From assembly GCA_963735045.1 (NCBI GenBank), contig CAVTIZ010000002.1, positions 124,001 through 188,000 on the forward strand: 64,000 nucleotides of DNA. The letters run 5' to 3'. The translations under genes were made by a program, and so were the position numbers. A model generated the notes under the pieces. That model worked only from the letters and a program-made list of their open reading frames with translations. It had not been told where the DNA came from and made no database searches. Of the stretch, positions 17,897 to 26,900 are shown piece after piece. Numbering within the stretch: position 1 is the stretch's first letter; every line of letters begins with the position of its first letter. The DNA is from Salsipaludibacter sp963735045. Lineage in GTDB: Bacteria > Actinomycetota > Nitriliruptoria > Nitriliruptorales > Nitriliruptoraceae.

Positions 17897-18829
17897 ATGT
17901 CCACCTCGACCGCCGATCCCGACGCTCGCCTCCGCATGCTCCTGCAACGCCAGGCGGGGGTCTTCACACTCGTCCAGGCGCGCCGGTGCGGGGTGCCGGA
18001 CGACGTCGTGCAGCGCCGGTGCGAACGGGGCTGGTACGTCCGGGAACACCTCGGGGTCTATCGCGACCTGGCCATCCCGGAAGGGGATCGATCGCGCCGC
18101 TTCTCGGCCCTGCTGGCCGTCGGACGCGGATCCGTGCTGTCGAGGGAGACCGCGGGCGCCGTCCACGGCCTCGGTTCGACGCCACCCTCGCCGGTCGTCC
18201 ACCTGGTGCTCCGGTGCACCTGCCCCCACGGCCGCCCCGGGGTCATGGTCCACCGCAGCCTGACCCTCCGCGAGCACCACCACGAACTCGTGGCGGGCCA
18301 GCGGGTGACGACCTGTGCCAGGACGATCGGCGACCTGGCCGGGATCTGCGGACCCGTTCGTCTTCGTCGGGTGGTGGCCGAGGCGGTGCGCCGGCGATTG
18401 ACGGACCCCGACGAACTCCGTCTCGTGATGCAGGACATGGGTCGGTTCCGGGGCAAGGTCCGCCTGCGGGAGGTCGTCGACGAGTTGTCACCGCTCGAAC
18501 GAGTCACGCGCAGCGCACTCGAGTCGGAGTTCCTCGCAGTGACGACCGCGGCCGGCCTGGCCCCGACCGCCATGAACCATCCGGTGCTCGATGCCACGGG
18601 TCGCCGTCGCGTCATCGACGCGGTCTACCTGCCGCCCGGCCTGCCGATCGAACTCGACTCGCAACTGGCCCATGGCAGCCTGCTGGACTGGCACGACGAC
18701 CTCCGACGGGAGAACGACCTCGCCCTGCGAGGATGGCTGCCGTTCCTGCGCTTCAACTGGTTCGACGTGACGCGGCGCGGCCATCTCGTCGTCACCCGCA
18801 TCCGGGCGGCACTGGACCACGCCACCTGA
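17897..18829 (+). CDS. AbiEi-like / DUF559-type protein, 310 aa
   Basis: The N-terminal region (FTLVQARRCGVPDDVVQRRC, YVREHLGVYR) matches the winged-helix start of AbiEi-type antitoxin or transcriptional-regulator proteins. The C-terminal region (RRVIDAVYLPPGLPIELDSQ and the following Trp/Phe-rich strands) resembles the DUF559/Vsr-like endonuclease fold, with Asp and Glu-x-Asp in plausible metal positions. Proteins with this pairing are multicopy in actinobacteria and mostly uncharacterised. No AbiEii-type nucleotidyltransferase lies next to it, so a working type IV toxin-antitoxin pair is not supported. The ATG at 17897 is preferred over a more upstream in-frame codon because it begins the conserved region. 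Confidence 0.65.
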   Translation: MSTSTADPDARLRMLLQRQAGVFTLVQARRCGVPDDVVQRRCERGWYVREHLGVYRDLAIPEGDRSRRFSALLAVGRGSVLSRETAGAVHGLGSTPPSPVVHLVLRCTCPHGRPGVMVHRSLTLREHHHELVAGQRVTTCARTIGDLAGICGPVRLRRVVAEAVRRRLTDPDELRLVMQDMGRFRGKVRLREVVDELSPLERVTRSALESEFLAVTTAAGLAPTAMNHPVLDATGRRRVIDAVYLPPGLPIELDSQLAHGSLLDWHDDLRRENDLALRGWLPFLRFNWFDVTRRGHLVVTRIRAALDHAT

Positions 18830-18883
18830 CGGCGGGCGCCCCCGAGTCGGCTCCTTCGGTGTTGCCACTGTCGGCCGGGTCGT

Positions 18884-18902
18884 GCCGCAGCAACCCTGCG
18901 GC
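18884..18902. terminator. Hairpin between convergent genes
   Basis: GCCGCAG (18884-18890) pairs with CTGCGGC (18896-18902) across a 5-base loop. It lies between the stop of the AbiEi-like gene and the stop of metH. There is no U-tract, as is common in high-GC actinobacteria. Confidence 0.45.
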
Positions 18903-19035
18903 GTCCGGCGGACCGTCGACCATCAGCAAGGAGTTCCGTCGCTGCCCCGACGCGTCCGGTCGGTTGTCGGATCCACCCCTACAAGAGCGGCCGTGGTCCC
19001 CAACCGACCGGTGGGGCGGGCGGGGTGAGGACGGG

Positions 19036-22000
19036 TCAGCGGGCGTTGAAGTACTTGGCCTCGGGGTGGTGGACGACCATCGCGGAGGTGGACTGCTCCG
19101 GGTCGAGCATGTGCTCGTCGGTGACCTCGACGCCGATCGCGGAGAAGTCCAGCAGGCCGTCCAGGATGATCTGGTCGGACAGGTCCGGGCAGGCGGCGTA
19201 GCCGAAGGAGTAGCGCGAGCCCCGGTAGCCCTGGCGGAACCAGTCCTGCACGGTGTCGCCGTCCTCGCCGTGGATCCCCAGCTCCTCGCGGATCCGGCGA
19301 TGCCACAACTCGGCGAGGGCCTCGGCCATCTCCACGCCGAAGCCGTGGGCGTGGAGGTACTCGTTGTAGCGGTCGGCATGGAACAGGTCCTGGGCGACCT
19401 GGCTGATTCGACTCCCCATCGTGACGCACTGCACCGGCAGCACGTCGTACTGGCCGGTCTCGACGTCGCGGAAGAAGTCGGGGATGGCGAGGTAGCGCCC
19501 GCGGGTCTGGCGCGGGAAGCTGAAGCGCGCGACCTCGACCTCCAGTGGAGCCTCAGGGTCCCAGACGATGAGGTCGTCGCCGTCGGAGTTGGCGGGCCAG
19601 TAGCCGTAGACCACCTCGGGCGTGACGATCTTGTCGCGGCGGGCGGCCTCGATCCACGAGCGCAGGGCCGGGCGGGCGTGCTCGTCGAGGAAGGCCCGGT
19701 AGTCGTCGGGGGAGCGATCGCCGGGTGAGTAGCCCCACTGGTTGCGGAACAGGGCGATTTCGTTGATCAGCGGGGCGACGTCGTCCACGCCGATGCCACG
19801 GACGACGCGCTGGCCCCAGAACGGCGGCTCGGGCACCTCGACGTCGGTGGCCACGGCGGACTTCGGCCGACCGCGGTGGTCCAGCCGTGGGGGCACGTCG
19901 GCGGCCGGGGTCTTGGTGGGACGGCGCTTCTCGCGCCGGCCGACCAGTTCCTCGGGCAGCGCAATGCCGGCCTTGCGAGCCTCCATGACCTGGTTCAGCA
20001 CCGACAGGCCCTCGAACGCGTCCTTGCAGTAGAAGACGTCGCCGTCGAACAGGCTGCGCAGGTCGTCCTCGACGTAGGAACGGGTCAGCGCCGCGCCGCC
20101 CAGCAGGACCGGGAGGTCCCTGAGGGAGCGCTTGTTCATCTCCTCGAGGTTGTCCTTCATCACCACGGTCGACTTCACCAGCAGCCCCGACATCCCGATG
20201 GCGTCGGCGCCGCGGTCCTTGGCGGCCTGCAGGATCGCGTCGATGGGCTGCTTGATCCCCAGGTTGATGGTGTCGTAGCCATTGTTGCGCAGGATGATGT
20301 CGACCAGGTTCTTGCCGATGTCGTGCACGTCGCCCTTGACGGTGGCCAGCACCACGCGGCCCTTGCCGGACGCGTCACCGGCCTCCATGTGGGGTTCGAG
20401 GTGTGCCACGGCGTGCTTCATCGCCTCGGCGGACTGCAGCACGAACGGCAACTGCATCTGCCCCGAGCCGAACAGTTCCCCGACGACCTTCATCCCGTCC
20501 AGCAGGTACTCGTTGACGATGGTCAGGGCGGGGTAGCCCGCGGCCATCGCCTCGTCGAGGTCGCCGACCATGCCGTCGCGAACCCCGTCGATGATGCGTT
20601 GCTTGAGCCGCTCCTCGATGTCGAGGTCGGCCAGTGACGGGCCGTTGGCACCAGCGGTGGCGTCCACGCCCTCGAACAGGGCCATGAGGCGGTGCAGCGG
20701 GTCGTAGTCGGCGTCCGCGGTGCCGCGCATCCCGGCGGTGCCGCGGTTGTCCTCGATGAGGTCGCGGGCCACCTGCTCCTGTTCGTCGTCGATGCGGTTC
20801 AGCGGCAGGATCTTGGCCGGGTTGACGATGGCGGAGTCCAGGCCGCGGTCGATGGCCATCTGGAGGAACACCGAGTTCAGGACCTGCCGGGCGGCCGGGG
20901 CCAGCCCGAACGACACGTTGGACACACCCAGGGTCGTGTGGCAGCCGGGGATCTCGGCCTTGACGCGTTCGATCGCCTCGAGCGTCGCCACACCGTCGTT
21001 GCGCAGGTCCTCGGACCCGGATCCCAGGGGGAAGGTGAGGCAGTCGAAGACGAGGTCGGCGGGTTCCATCCCGAAGTCCCCGATCGCGATGTCGGCGATC
21101 CGCTTGCACACCTCCACCTTCCAGTCGGCGGTGCGTGCCTGGCCCTCCTCGTCGATGGCGAGCACGACCACCGCCGCGCCGTAGCGCCTGGCCATCGGCA
21201 GCAGCCGGTCGGCCTTGACGCGACCGTCCTCGAGGTTGACCGAGTTGATGACGGCGCGACCGCCCAGCCGTTTCAGGGCAGCCTCCACGACGTCCAGCTC
21301 GGTGGAGTCGATGACCAGCGGCAGCGTCGACTGCGTGGCGTAACGGTCGATCACCTCCACCATGTCGGCCACGCCGTCACGGCCGACGTAGTCGACGCAC
21401 ACGTCCAGCACGTGGGCACCGGAGCGGGCCTGGTCACGTGCCAGTTCGACCATCGCCTCCCAGTCCTCGTCGAGCAGCAGGCGCTTGAACGCGCGCGAGC
21501 CGTTGGCGTTGGCGCGTTCGCCGATCATCAGGAACGAGGTGTCCTGGTCCAGCGAGACGGCGCTGTACAGCGAGGCGAGGGACGGCTGGAACTCGGGCTC
21601 GCGCGTCGCCGGGACCAGGTCGTCCACGGCCTCGACCACGCGGGCGAGGTGGTCGGGGGTGGTGCCGCAGCAGCCCCCGACGATCGCCACCCCGAACTCC
21701 CCGACGAACTCCCGGTGGGCGGCCGCCAGCCCCTCGGGAGCCAGCGGGTAGCAGGTCTGGCCGTCGATCATCTCGGGGATCCCGGCATTGGGGATCACCG
21801 CGATGGGCAGGCGCGACGATCGCGACAGCGTCCGGACGTGCTCGCGCATGTCGGACGGACCGGTCGCGCAGTTCATGCCGAGGACGTCGATGGGCAACGG
21901 GTCGAGCGCCGCGATCGCGGCGGCCGGTTCGCTGCCGAGCAACATCGTGTTGATGTCCTTCTCGACCGTGAAGCACACCATGATCGGGACACGCGTGTCG

Positions 22001-22587
22001 CGCTCGTCGAACACGTCGGTGGCGGCGGCGACCGCGGCCTTGACCTGGAGCAGGTCGAAGCAGGTCTCGATGACCAGCAGGTCGACACCCCCGTCGAGCA
22101 GCCCACGGACCTGGCGGGCGTAGCCGGCCTCCATGGTGTCGACGTCGATGAAGTCCTTGGCCACGGTGGGGTCGTTGCCCAGGCTCAGCGTGGGGGAGCG
22201 GGTTCCCGGCCCCATCGAGCCCGCGACGAAGCACGCGGGGCCGTCCTCGCGCTCGTCGACGGCCTGGCGGGCCAGGCGGGCCGCGGCCGCGTTGAGTTCC
22301 TCGGTGTCGTCGCCCAGGCCGTACTCGTCCAGGACCCAGGGTGCGCTGCCGAAGGTGTCGGTCTCGATGATCGTGCAGCCGACGTCGAGGAACGACCGGT
22401 GGACATCGAGCACGACGTCCGGACGGGTGCGCACCAGCACCTCGTTGCACCCCTCGAGGTGCTCGCCGCCGAAGTCGGCCGGTCCCAGGTCGGCATCCTG
22501 CAGTGACGTGCCCATGGCGCCGTCGACGACCAGGACGCGGTCGCGCAGGGCATCCAGGAACGGATGTGGGGCAGAAGTGGCAGTCAC
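19036..22587 (-). CDS. metH: Cobalamin-dependent methionine synthase
   Basis: Cytosolic enzyme that transfers a methyl group from 5-methyltetrahydrofolate to homocysteine via B12. At 1183 residues it has the full four-module length. The homocysteine domain shows VVDGAMGTSLQ, NCATGPSDM and the zinc-binding GGCCGTTPDH. The folate domain follows (IGERANANGSRAFK). The B12 domain carries the VHDIGKN cobalt-ligand motif in TVKGDVHDIGKNLVDI, and the C-terminal activation domain shows RYSFGYAACPDL. The GTG at 22587 is chosen because the frame upstream is Arg/Gly-rich nonsense and because the product then starts a few residues before the conserved FLDALRDRVLVVDGAMG. It is divergent from the MmcQ-like gene, with a tandem repeat between them. 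Confidence 0.95.
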   Translation of the reverse strand: MTATSAPHPFLDALRDRVLVVDGAMGTSLQDADLGPADFGGEHLEGCNEVLVRTRPDVVLDVHRSFLDVGCTIIETDTFGSAPWVLDEYGLGDDTEELNAAAARLARQAVDEREDGPACFVAGSMGPGTRSPTLSLGNDPTVAKDFIDVDTMEAGYARQVRGLLDGGVDLLVIETCFDLLQVKAAVAAATDVFDERDTRVPIMVCFTVEKDINTMLLGSEPAAAIAALDPLPIDVLGMNCATGPSDMREHVRTLSRSSRLPIAVIPNAGIPEMIDGQTCYPLAPEGLAAAHREFVGEFGVAIVGGCCGTTPDHLARVVEAVDDLVPATREPEFQPSLASLYSAVSLDQDTSFLMIGERANANGSRAFKRLLLDEDWEAMVELARDQARSGAHVLDVCVDYVGRDGVADMVEVIDRYATQSTLPLVIDSTELDVVEAALKRLGGRAVINSVNLEDGRVKADRLLPMARRYGAAVVVLAIDEEGQARTADWKVEVCKRIADIAIGDFGMEPADLVFDCLTFPLGSGSEDLRNDGVATLEAIERVKAEIPGCHTTLGVSNVSFGLAPAARQVLNSVFLQMAIDRGLDSAIVNPAKILPLNRIDDEQEQVARDLIEDNRGTAGMRGTADADYDPLHRLMALFEGVDATAGANGPSLADLDIEERLKQRIIDGVRDGMVGDLDEAMAAGYPALTIVNEYLLDGMKVVGELFGSGQMQLPFVLQSAEAMKHAVAHLEPHMEAGDASGKGRVVLATVKGDVHDIGKNLVDIILRNNGYDTINLGIKQPIDAILQAAKDRGADAIGMSGLLVKSTVVMKDNLEEMNKRSLRDLPVLLGGAALTRSYVEDDLRSLFDGDVFYCKDAFEGLSVLNQVMEARKAGIALPEELVGRREKRRPTKTPAADVPPRLDHRGRPKSAVATDVEVPEPPFWGQRVVRGIGVDDVAPLINEIALFRNQWGYSPGDRSPDDYRAFLDEHARPALRSWIEAARRDKIVTPEVVYGYWPANSDGDDLIVWDPEAPLEVEVARFSFPRQTRGRYLAIPDFFRDVETGQYDVLPVQCVTMGSRISQVAQDLFHADRYNEYLHAHGFGVEMAEALAELWHRRIREELGIHGEDGDTVQDWFRQGYRGSRYSFGYAACPDLSDQIILDGLLDFSAIGVEVTDEHMLDPEQSTSAMVVHHPEAKYFNAR

Positions 22588-22951
22588 GGGGGTCTCGGTG
22601 TCGCAGGTGGTCGGCGCAGGCCGCGGGTGCGCGTCCGGCGGGACGCGTCGCGCGAATGCCGAGACTTCGGGCCGCCTCGACACGGTACCTCGTCCCGTCG
22701 GTCGATCGTCGGCCACCCACGCCCGTCGGGACCCGTCCGGTCCGCCCCGGTCTCGATGTCGTCGGGGGCTGGTCCGGTCGCGATCACCCCGCGGGGCGCC
22801 GGCCGAGCGGCACGCCCGGCCAGAAACCTCCCGCCGGCTCCTGAATCCTTCCGCCCGGACTCCTTCCGCCCGGACTCCTTCCGCCCGGACTCCTTCCGCC
22901 CGGACTCCTTCCGCCCGGACATCCGCCGCGACGTCCTGCCACACTGGGCCC
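22588..22951. promoter_or_regulatory. Divergent intergenic region between metH and the MmcQ-like gene
   Basis: A 364-base gap that should carry the promoters of both divergent genes. The half next to metH shows no clear promoter hexamers. I looked for cobalamin or SAM riboswitch consensus elements on the metH strand and found none that convinced me. The half next to the MmcQ-like gene holds five tandem 15-base units. Confidence 0.4.
22846..22920. repeat. Five perfect tandem copies of a 15-base unit
   Basis: TCCTTCCGCCCGGAC repeats five times without a mismatch (22846-22920), ending 31 bases before the start codon of the MmcQ-like gene and about 260 bases upstream of metH. The array lies outside any supported gene. 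Confidence 0.92.
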
Positions 22952-23347
22952 ATGGCACATCCGATCCAGTTCGATCCCGACGACCCCCTGCTGGCCCGCG
23001 TCCGCGACCTGGCCCTGGCGTTGCCCGGTGCCGACGAGAAGGTGTCGCACGGCCGCCCCGCCTTCTTCACCACCAAGGTGTTCGCCTACTACGGCGGGTC
23101 GGTGAAGGTCGACCGCGACTGGGTCCAGCACGACCAGGCGATCATGGTCCAGCCGGATCCGGGCGAACGCCGTGCCCTGGTCGCCGACGAACGGTTCTGG
23201 GTGCCCGGGTACCTGGGTCCGTCCGGGTGGCTCGGGCTGGACCTCGCCGACGCCGGCATGGACGAGGTCGCCGAGTTGCTGCAGGACTCCTGGCGCGTCA
23301 CCGCGCCCGCGCGTGTCGTCGCCCGACTCGACCCATCCCGGACCTGA
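22952..23347 (+). CDS. MmcQ/YjbR-family protein, 131 aa
   Basis: Small cytosolic protein with the CyaY-like MmcQ/YjbR fold. Seen features are the opening LLARVRDLALALPGADEKVSHGRPAFF, the central strand FAYYGGSVKVD, and the ending RFWVPGYLGPSGWLGLDL followed by an amphipathic helix (MDEVAELLQDSW). Length and motif order match the family. Members have been proposed to bind DNA, but their biological role is not established. The ATG at 22952 follows the five-unit tandem repeat directly, so repeat length could affect its expression. Confidence 0.85.
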   Translation: MAHPIQFDPDDPLLARVRDLALALPGADEKVSHGRPAFFTTKVFAYYGGSVKVDRDWVQHDQAIMVQPDPGERRALVADERFWVPGYLGPSGWLGLDLADAGMDEVAELLQDSWRVTAPARVVARLDPSRT

Positions 23348-23428
23348 CCTGGGCGGCGGGCCGAGGCAGGACGTGGGACCGGCCAGGGGACACGTGGGGA
23401 CCGCCCGCGAACCTTGGTCCGGGACCGG

Positions 23429-23466
23429 CGCGGGCCGGGCCCTCGGGCCCAGACGGCCGGCCCGCG
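23429..23466. terminator. Bidirectional hairpin
   Basis: CGCGGGCCGG (23429-23438) and CCGGCCCGCG (23457-23466) form a 10-base stem. A nested GGGCCC inverted pair sits inside the loop. It lies between convergent genes ending at 23347 and 23566. Confidence 0.5.
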
Positions 23467-23565
23467 ACCGGTCCGAGCGTGGACTCGGGACGGTCGGCGT
23501 CCCGGGCCACACGCAGGACCAGGGATGCCACGATCCACGCGGGGAGGGCTGCGTCAGGTCCCGGG

Positions 23566-24693
23566 TCAGGTCGCGCGTGAGGTTCGGGGCGAGAAGCGGT
23601 AGTGGCTGACACCGAACGTGCGACCGTGGTCGTGACCCCACAGTGCCTCCACGGTGAGGAAGAAGGTCTCCCAGCGTCGGACCCACACCTCGGCGCTCGC
23701 CCGACCGACGTCGACGGTGAACAGGTCCAGCACCTCGTCGCGGTGGGTGTGCAGGTTGTCCAGCCACGCCCGGGCCGTGCGGGCGTAGTGGGCGCCGCCG
23801 AGCCACCAGTGTTCGTCGCACACCAAGTCGTCCTGGCGATGCAGGAACAGGTCGTCGGACGGCATCAGCCCCCCGGAGAAGAAGTAGCGCCCGATCCAGT
23901 TGGTGGGGTCGTCGGCATCGAAGGCGAACCCGATGTCGCGGCCGCTGAACACGTGCACGAACGCGGCCCCGTCGGGGGCGAGCCAGTCCGCGAAGCGCGC
24001 GAACAGGCGCCGGTGGTTGCGGACGTGCTCGAGCATCTCGACCGACACGATCCGGTCCACCGGCCCATCGATGCCCGCGTCGCCCGGCGCGAACTCGGCG
24101 ATGTCGCCGGTGTGCACGACCACGTTGTCCAGGCCCTGCTCGGCCGCGCGGGCCAGCACCGATTCGCGCTGGGTCCGGGAGTTGGACACCCCGACCACGG
24201 TCGAGCCTGGGAATCGCCGGGCGATCCGCAGGGTCAGCGACCCCCAGCCGCAGCCGAGGTCCAGCACGACCTGCCCGTCGGCGAGGTCGGCACGCGCGAT
24301 GGTCAGGTCGAGCATCCGCTCCTCGGCCGCGGCCAGGTCATCGCCGCGCGCCCACAGCCCCGACGAATACTTCCGGTGTGGGCCCAGCACCAGGTCGAAG
24401 AAGCGGGTGGGAACCTCGTAGTGCTGGCTGTTGGCGTCGGCGGTGTGGATCGTGATCGGTTGGCCGTCGAGGTCTGCCCGCAACTCGCGATCCCGGCGTG
24501 CCCGCTCGTCGGCCGGAACCGTCTGGTGTTCCCGCACCAGGGCCCGGACACGCAGGTCGATGGCCCGGGCCAGCACGGGCTCGGGCAGCGTGCCGCGGTC
24601 GACCAGCCGGAAGGACCACGGCTGGTCGGGCTCGCCGGCGAGCGAGAGCCCGGGCTCGGCATGGTCGTCGGTCCGGTCGGGCGTGGTGGACAC
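23566..24693 (-). CDS. Cyclopropane-fatty-acid-synthase-like SAM methyltransferase
   Basis: Class I methyltransferase of 375 residues related to the CFA synthase / coclaurine N-methyltransferase group. It shows HYEVPTRFFDLVLGPHRKYS, motif I VVLDLGCGWGSLTLRIAR, GVSNSRTQRE, IVSVEMLEHVRNH and FVHVFSGRDIGFAF. The GVSNSRTQR version is typical of the coclaurine-methyltransferase-like branch, so the substrate may be a small amine rather than a phospholipid. The GTG at 24693 has a GAGGGAG ribosome site about 9 bases upstream; another GTG two codons earlier is possible. The gene ends close to a hairpin shared with the convergent MmcQ-like gene. Confidence 0.82.
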   Translation of the reverse strand: MSTTPDRTDDHAEPGLSLAGEPDQPWSFRLVDRGTLPEPVLARAIDLRVRALVREHQTVPADERARRDRELRADLDGQPITIHTADANSQHYEVPTRFFDLVLGPHRKYSSGLWARGDDLAAAEERMLDLTIARADLADGQVVLDLGCGWGSLTLRIARRFPGSTVVGVSNSRTQRESVLARAAEQGLDNVVVHTGDIAEFAPGDAGIDGPVDRIVSVEMLEHVRNHRRLFARFADWLAPDGAAFVHVFSGRDIGFAFDADDPTNWIGRYFFSGGLMPSDDLFLHRQDDLVCDEHWWLGGAHYARTARAWLDNLHTHRDEVLDLFTVDVGRASAEVWVRRWETFFLTVEALWGHDHGRTFGVSHYRFSPRTSRAT

Positions 24694-24809
24694 GGTCACG
24701 GACTCCCTCGAGGTGGCGGTCGGGCGCGGCCGGAGCCGGTGGTCCCCGGCGTGCCGGGCGGTCCGGGCGCCGAACGAGTCTAGGCCGTGGGGCGTGGAGG
24801 GCCGGCGGC

Positions 24810-26774
24810 TCAGTGCCGGGCGGTCGGCTCGTCGTCGCTGGCGACCCGGGGCCGGGCGGTCGCGGTCGTGGCGCCGGGGGCGTCCAGCCAGGCCTGCAGG
24901 CGCTGGGGTCCGTCGACCCGGTCCGTGACGGACACGACCAGGCGGTCGCCGTCCCGGAACGTGGTGTCGCCGTCGGCGGCGCGCGTGACCCCGCCCCGGG
25001 TCACCAGGAGCACGCGGATGTCTCGGCCGGGTGCGCGCTCGGCCAGTCGCCGACCGACGACCGGGGACGCGGCGGTGAGGTCCACCTCGAACAGGTCCAC
25101 CCCGGGCATGTCGCCGACCAGCAGGTCGGCCTGCGGTGCCCCGGCGGGGTCCGGCGGGAGGGCCGCCCGGTCGACCACCCGCTGTGCGGTGGCACCGTGC
25201 AGCAGCAGGCTCACCGCCACGACGAAGAAGACCAGGTGCAGGAGCACGTCCGCACCGGCCACCCCAGCCGTGGCGGCGTAGGTGGCCAGGACGATCGGCA
25301 CGGCGCCACGGACGCCCAACCAGGCCACGACCCCCTGTTCCCGCAGCGGCATCCGGAACCCGACCAGGGAGATCCCCACGGCGACGGGACGTGCCACCAC
25401 GACCAGTGCGATCGCGATCGCCAGTCCGGGCAGGGCGACGTCGACCAGCATCGTCGCGTCGACCTGGAGTCCGAGGAGCAGGAACAGGCCCACCTCCACG
25501 GCGGTGGCGATGCCGTCGCTGAAGCGTTGCACGGCCCGGCGATGGCGCACGGCCCTGGCAGCCAGAACGACCCCGCAGGCATAGGTGGCCAGCAGCCCCG
25601 AGGCCCCCAGGACGGCCGCGATGCCGTAGGCGGTGGCCGCCAGGGCAAGTGCCAGCACCGGGTACAGCCCGGGCCCCGGCAGCCGGAGCCGGTGCAGCAG
25701 CCGACCACCCAGGTCGCCGACGACGATGCCGGCCACGACACCGCCGATCAGTTGCCACAACGCGAACGACGCCCACTGCGTGGCGGACACCGGCGTCTCC
25801 CAGCTGGCCAGGATGCCGACCGTCAGCAGCACCGCGATGGGGTCGTTGCCGCCCGACTCGACGGTCAACAGGGCCTGGACTCGGTGGGGCAGCCGGACGT
25901 TGCGCAGCAGGTTGCCCAGTGCCGCGGCGTCGGTGGAGGCGACCACGGCCCCGACCAGCCAGGCGGTGCGCGCGGATGCCTCGGGCACCACCAGCGCGAC
26001 GAAGCCGGCCGTGACGGCCGCCGTGGCCATCACCCCGACGGTGGCCAGCAGCGCGCCCGGCGCCGCGGCGCGCCGCAGGTCCGCGAGCGAGGTCGTGACC
26101 CCGCCGTCGAACAGGATCACCACCAGGGCGATGATCGCCACGTTGCGGATCGTCCCCGCCGCCGACACGTCCACCCATCCCAACCCGCCACGTCCGGCCA
26201 GGACCCCCATGCCCAGGAACAGCAGCGACGTCGGCAGGCCCAGTCGCCGGCCCACCGCCGTCGACATGACCGCGAGCACGGCCAGGATGCCGGCGACTGC
26301 GATGGCGGGGTCCACGGCCAGGCTGGCGTCGAGGCCGGTCGTGGCCGTCGGGGCGTCGGGGAGGTCGGCGGTGACGAGGTCGAGCAGGTTGGCCACCACG
26401 ACGGTGCCGGCCACGACCAGCGCGACCGCGGCCACGCCCGCGACCGCGGCGGGTCTGGCGGCCCCCTCGCGCCGGCGGGTCAGCAGGAGGTGGGCGAAGC
26501 CCGCGGTGGCCAGGGCCAGCAGTGTGGCCAGGAACGGTCGCCAGGCCGTGGTCAGCACCGGTCCGGGGGTCTCGGGACCCAACACGACGAAGACACTCGC
26601 ACCGGCGACGACGGCCGCGGCGAGTCCGGCCGGACGCAGGGCGAGCCGAGCGGCCCGCCCGGCCTCGTCCAGCAGGAGGCGCCACAGCGATCGACGGCGT
26701 CGTCGCTGTGGCGTTCGGTCGTCAGGACGGGGCGGACGCAAGGCCGCCGCGATCGTGCTCAGTGGTCCGGCCAT
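24810..26774 (-). CDS. Monovalent cation:proton antiporter (CPA1, NhaP2-type) with C-terminal RCK_C domain
   Basis: Membrane antiporter of 654 residues, probably K+/H+ or Na+/H+. The core has about 12 helices with LFDGGVTTSLADLRR, STDAAALGNLLRNVRLPHRV, the family ESGGNDPIAV and WLGVRGAVPIVLATY. A TrkA_C/RCK_C-like domain follows (about residues 560-640: FEVDLTAASPVVGRRLAE, FRDGDRLVVSV). An N-terminal extension of about 150 residues with three or four additional hydrophobic segments precedes the usual start of the transporter. An ATG at residue 1 has support from the continuous hydrophobic pattern. Substrate preference is not decidable from sequence. The divergent neighbour at 26901 is an unknown soluble protein. 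Confidence 0.87.
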   Translation of the reverse strand: MAGPLSTIAAALRPPRPDDRTPQRRRRRSLWRLLLDEAGRAARLALRPAGLAAAVVAGASVFVVLGPETPGPVLTTAWRPFLATLLALATAGFAHLLLTRRREGAARPAAVAGVAAVALVVAGTVVVANLLDLVTADLPDAPTATTGLDASLAVDPAIAVAGILAVLAVMSTAVGRRLGLPTSLLFLGMGVLAGRGGLGWVDVSAAGTIRNVAIIALVVILFDGGVTTSLADLRRAAAPGALLATVGVMATAAVTAGFVALVVPEASARTAWLVGAVVASTDAAALGNLLRNVRLPHRVQALLTVESGGNDPIAVLLTVGILASWETPVSATQWASFALWQLIGGVVAGIVVGDLGGRLLHRLRLPGPGLYPVLALALAATAYGIAAVLGASGLLATYACGVVLAARAVRHRRAVQRFSDGIATAVEVGLFLLLGLQVDATMLVDVALPGLAIAIALVVVARPVAVGISLVGFRMPLREQGVVAWLGVRGAVPIVLATYAATAGVAGADVLLHLVFFVVAVSLLLHGATAQRVVDRAALPPDPAGAPQADLLVGDMPGVDLFEVDLTAASPVVGRRLAERAPGRDIRVLLVTRGGVTRAADGDTTFRDGDRLVVSVTDRVDGPQRLQAWLDAPGATTATARPRVASDDEPTARH

Positions 26775-26900
26775 GGTTCTCCCGGTCGGGCCCGGCGCAC
26801 TCGGAGGTCGAGTGTGCCCGGTCGCCGCGACCGGGGCTGGCCGTGTTCGGGGGTCCGGTCGATCGAGGTGGTCGCTCGGCCGGCCCTAGGCTCCGGACCC

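Noticed and set aside
22588..22845. Cobalamin or SAM riboswitch upstream of metH
   Set aside because: I could not find the B12-box or SAM core elements by eye; a covariance scan would be decisive.
22588..23076. N-terminal extension of metH
   Set aside because: The in-frame upstream part is Arg/Gly-rich, encodes the tandem repeat as amino-acid repeats and overlaps the divergent MmcQ-like gene; the GTG at 22587 gives the family N-terminus.
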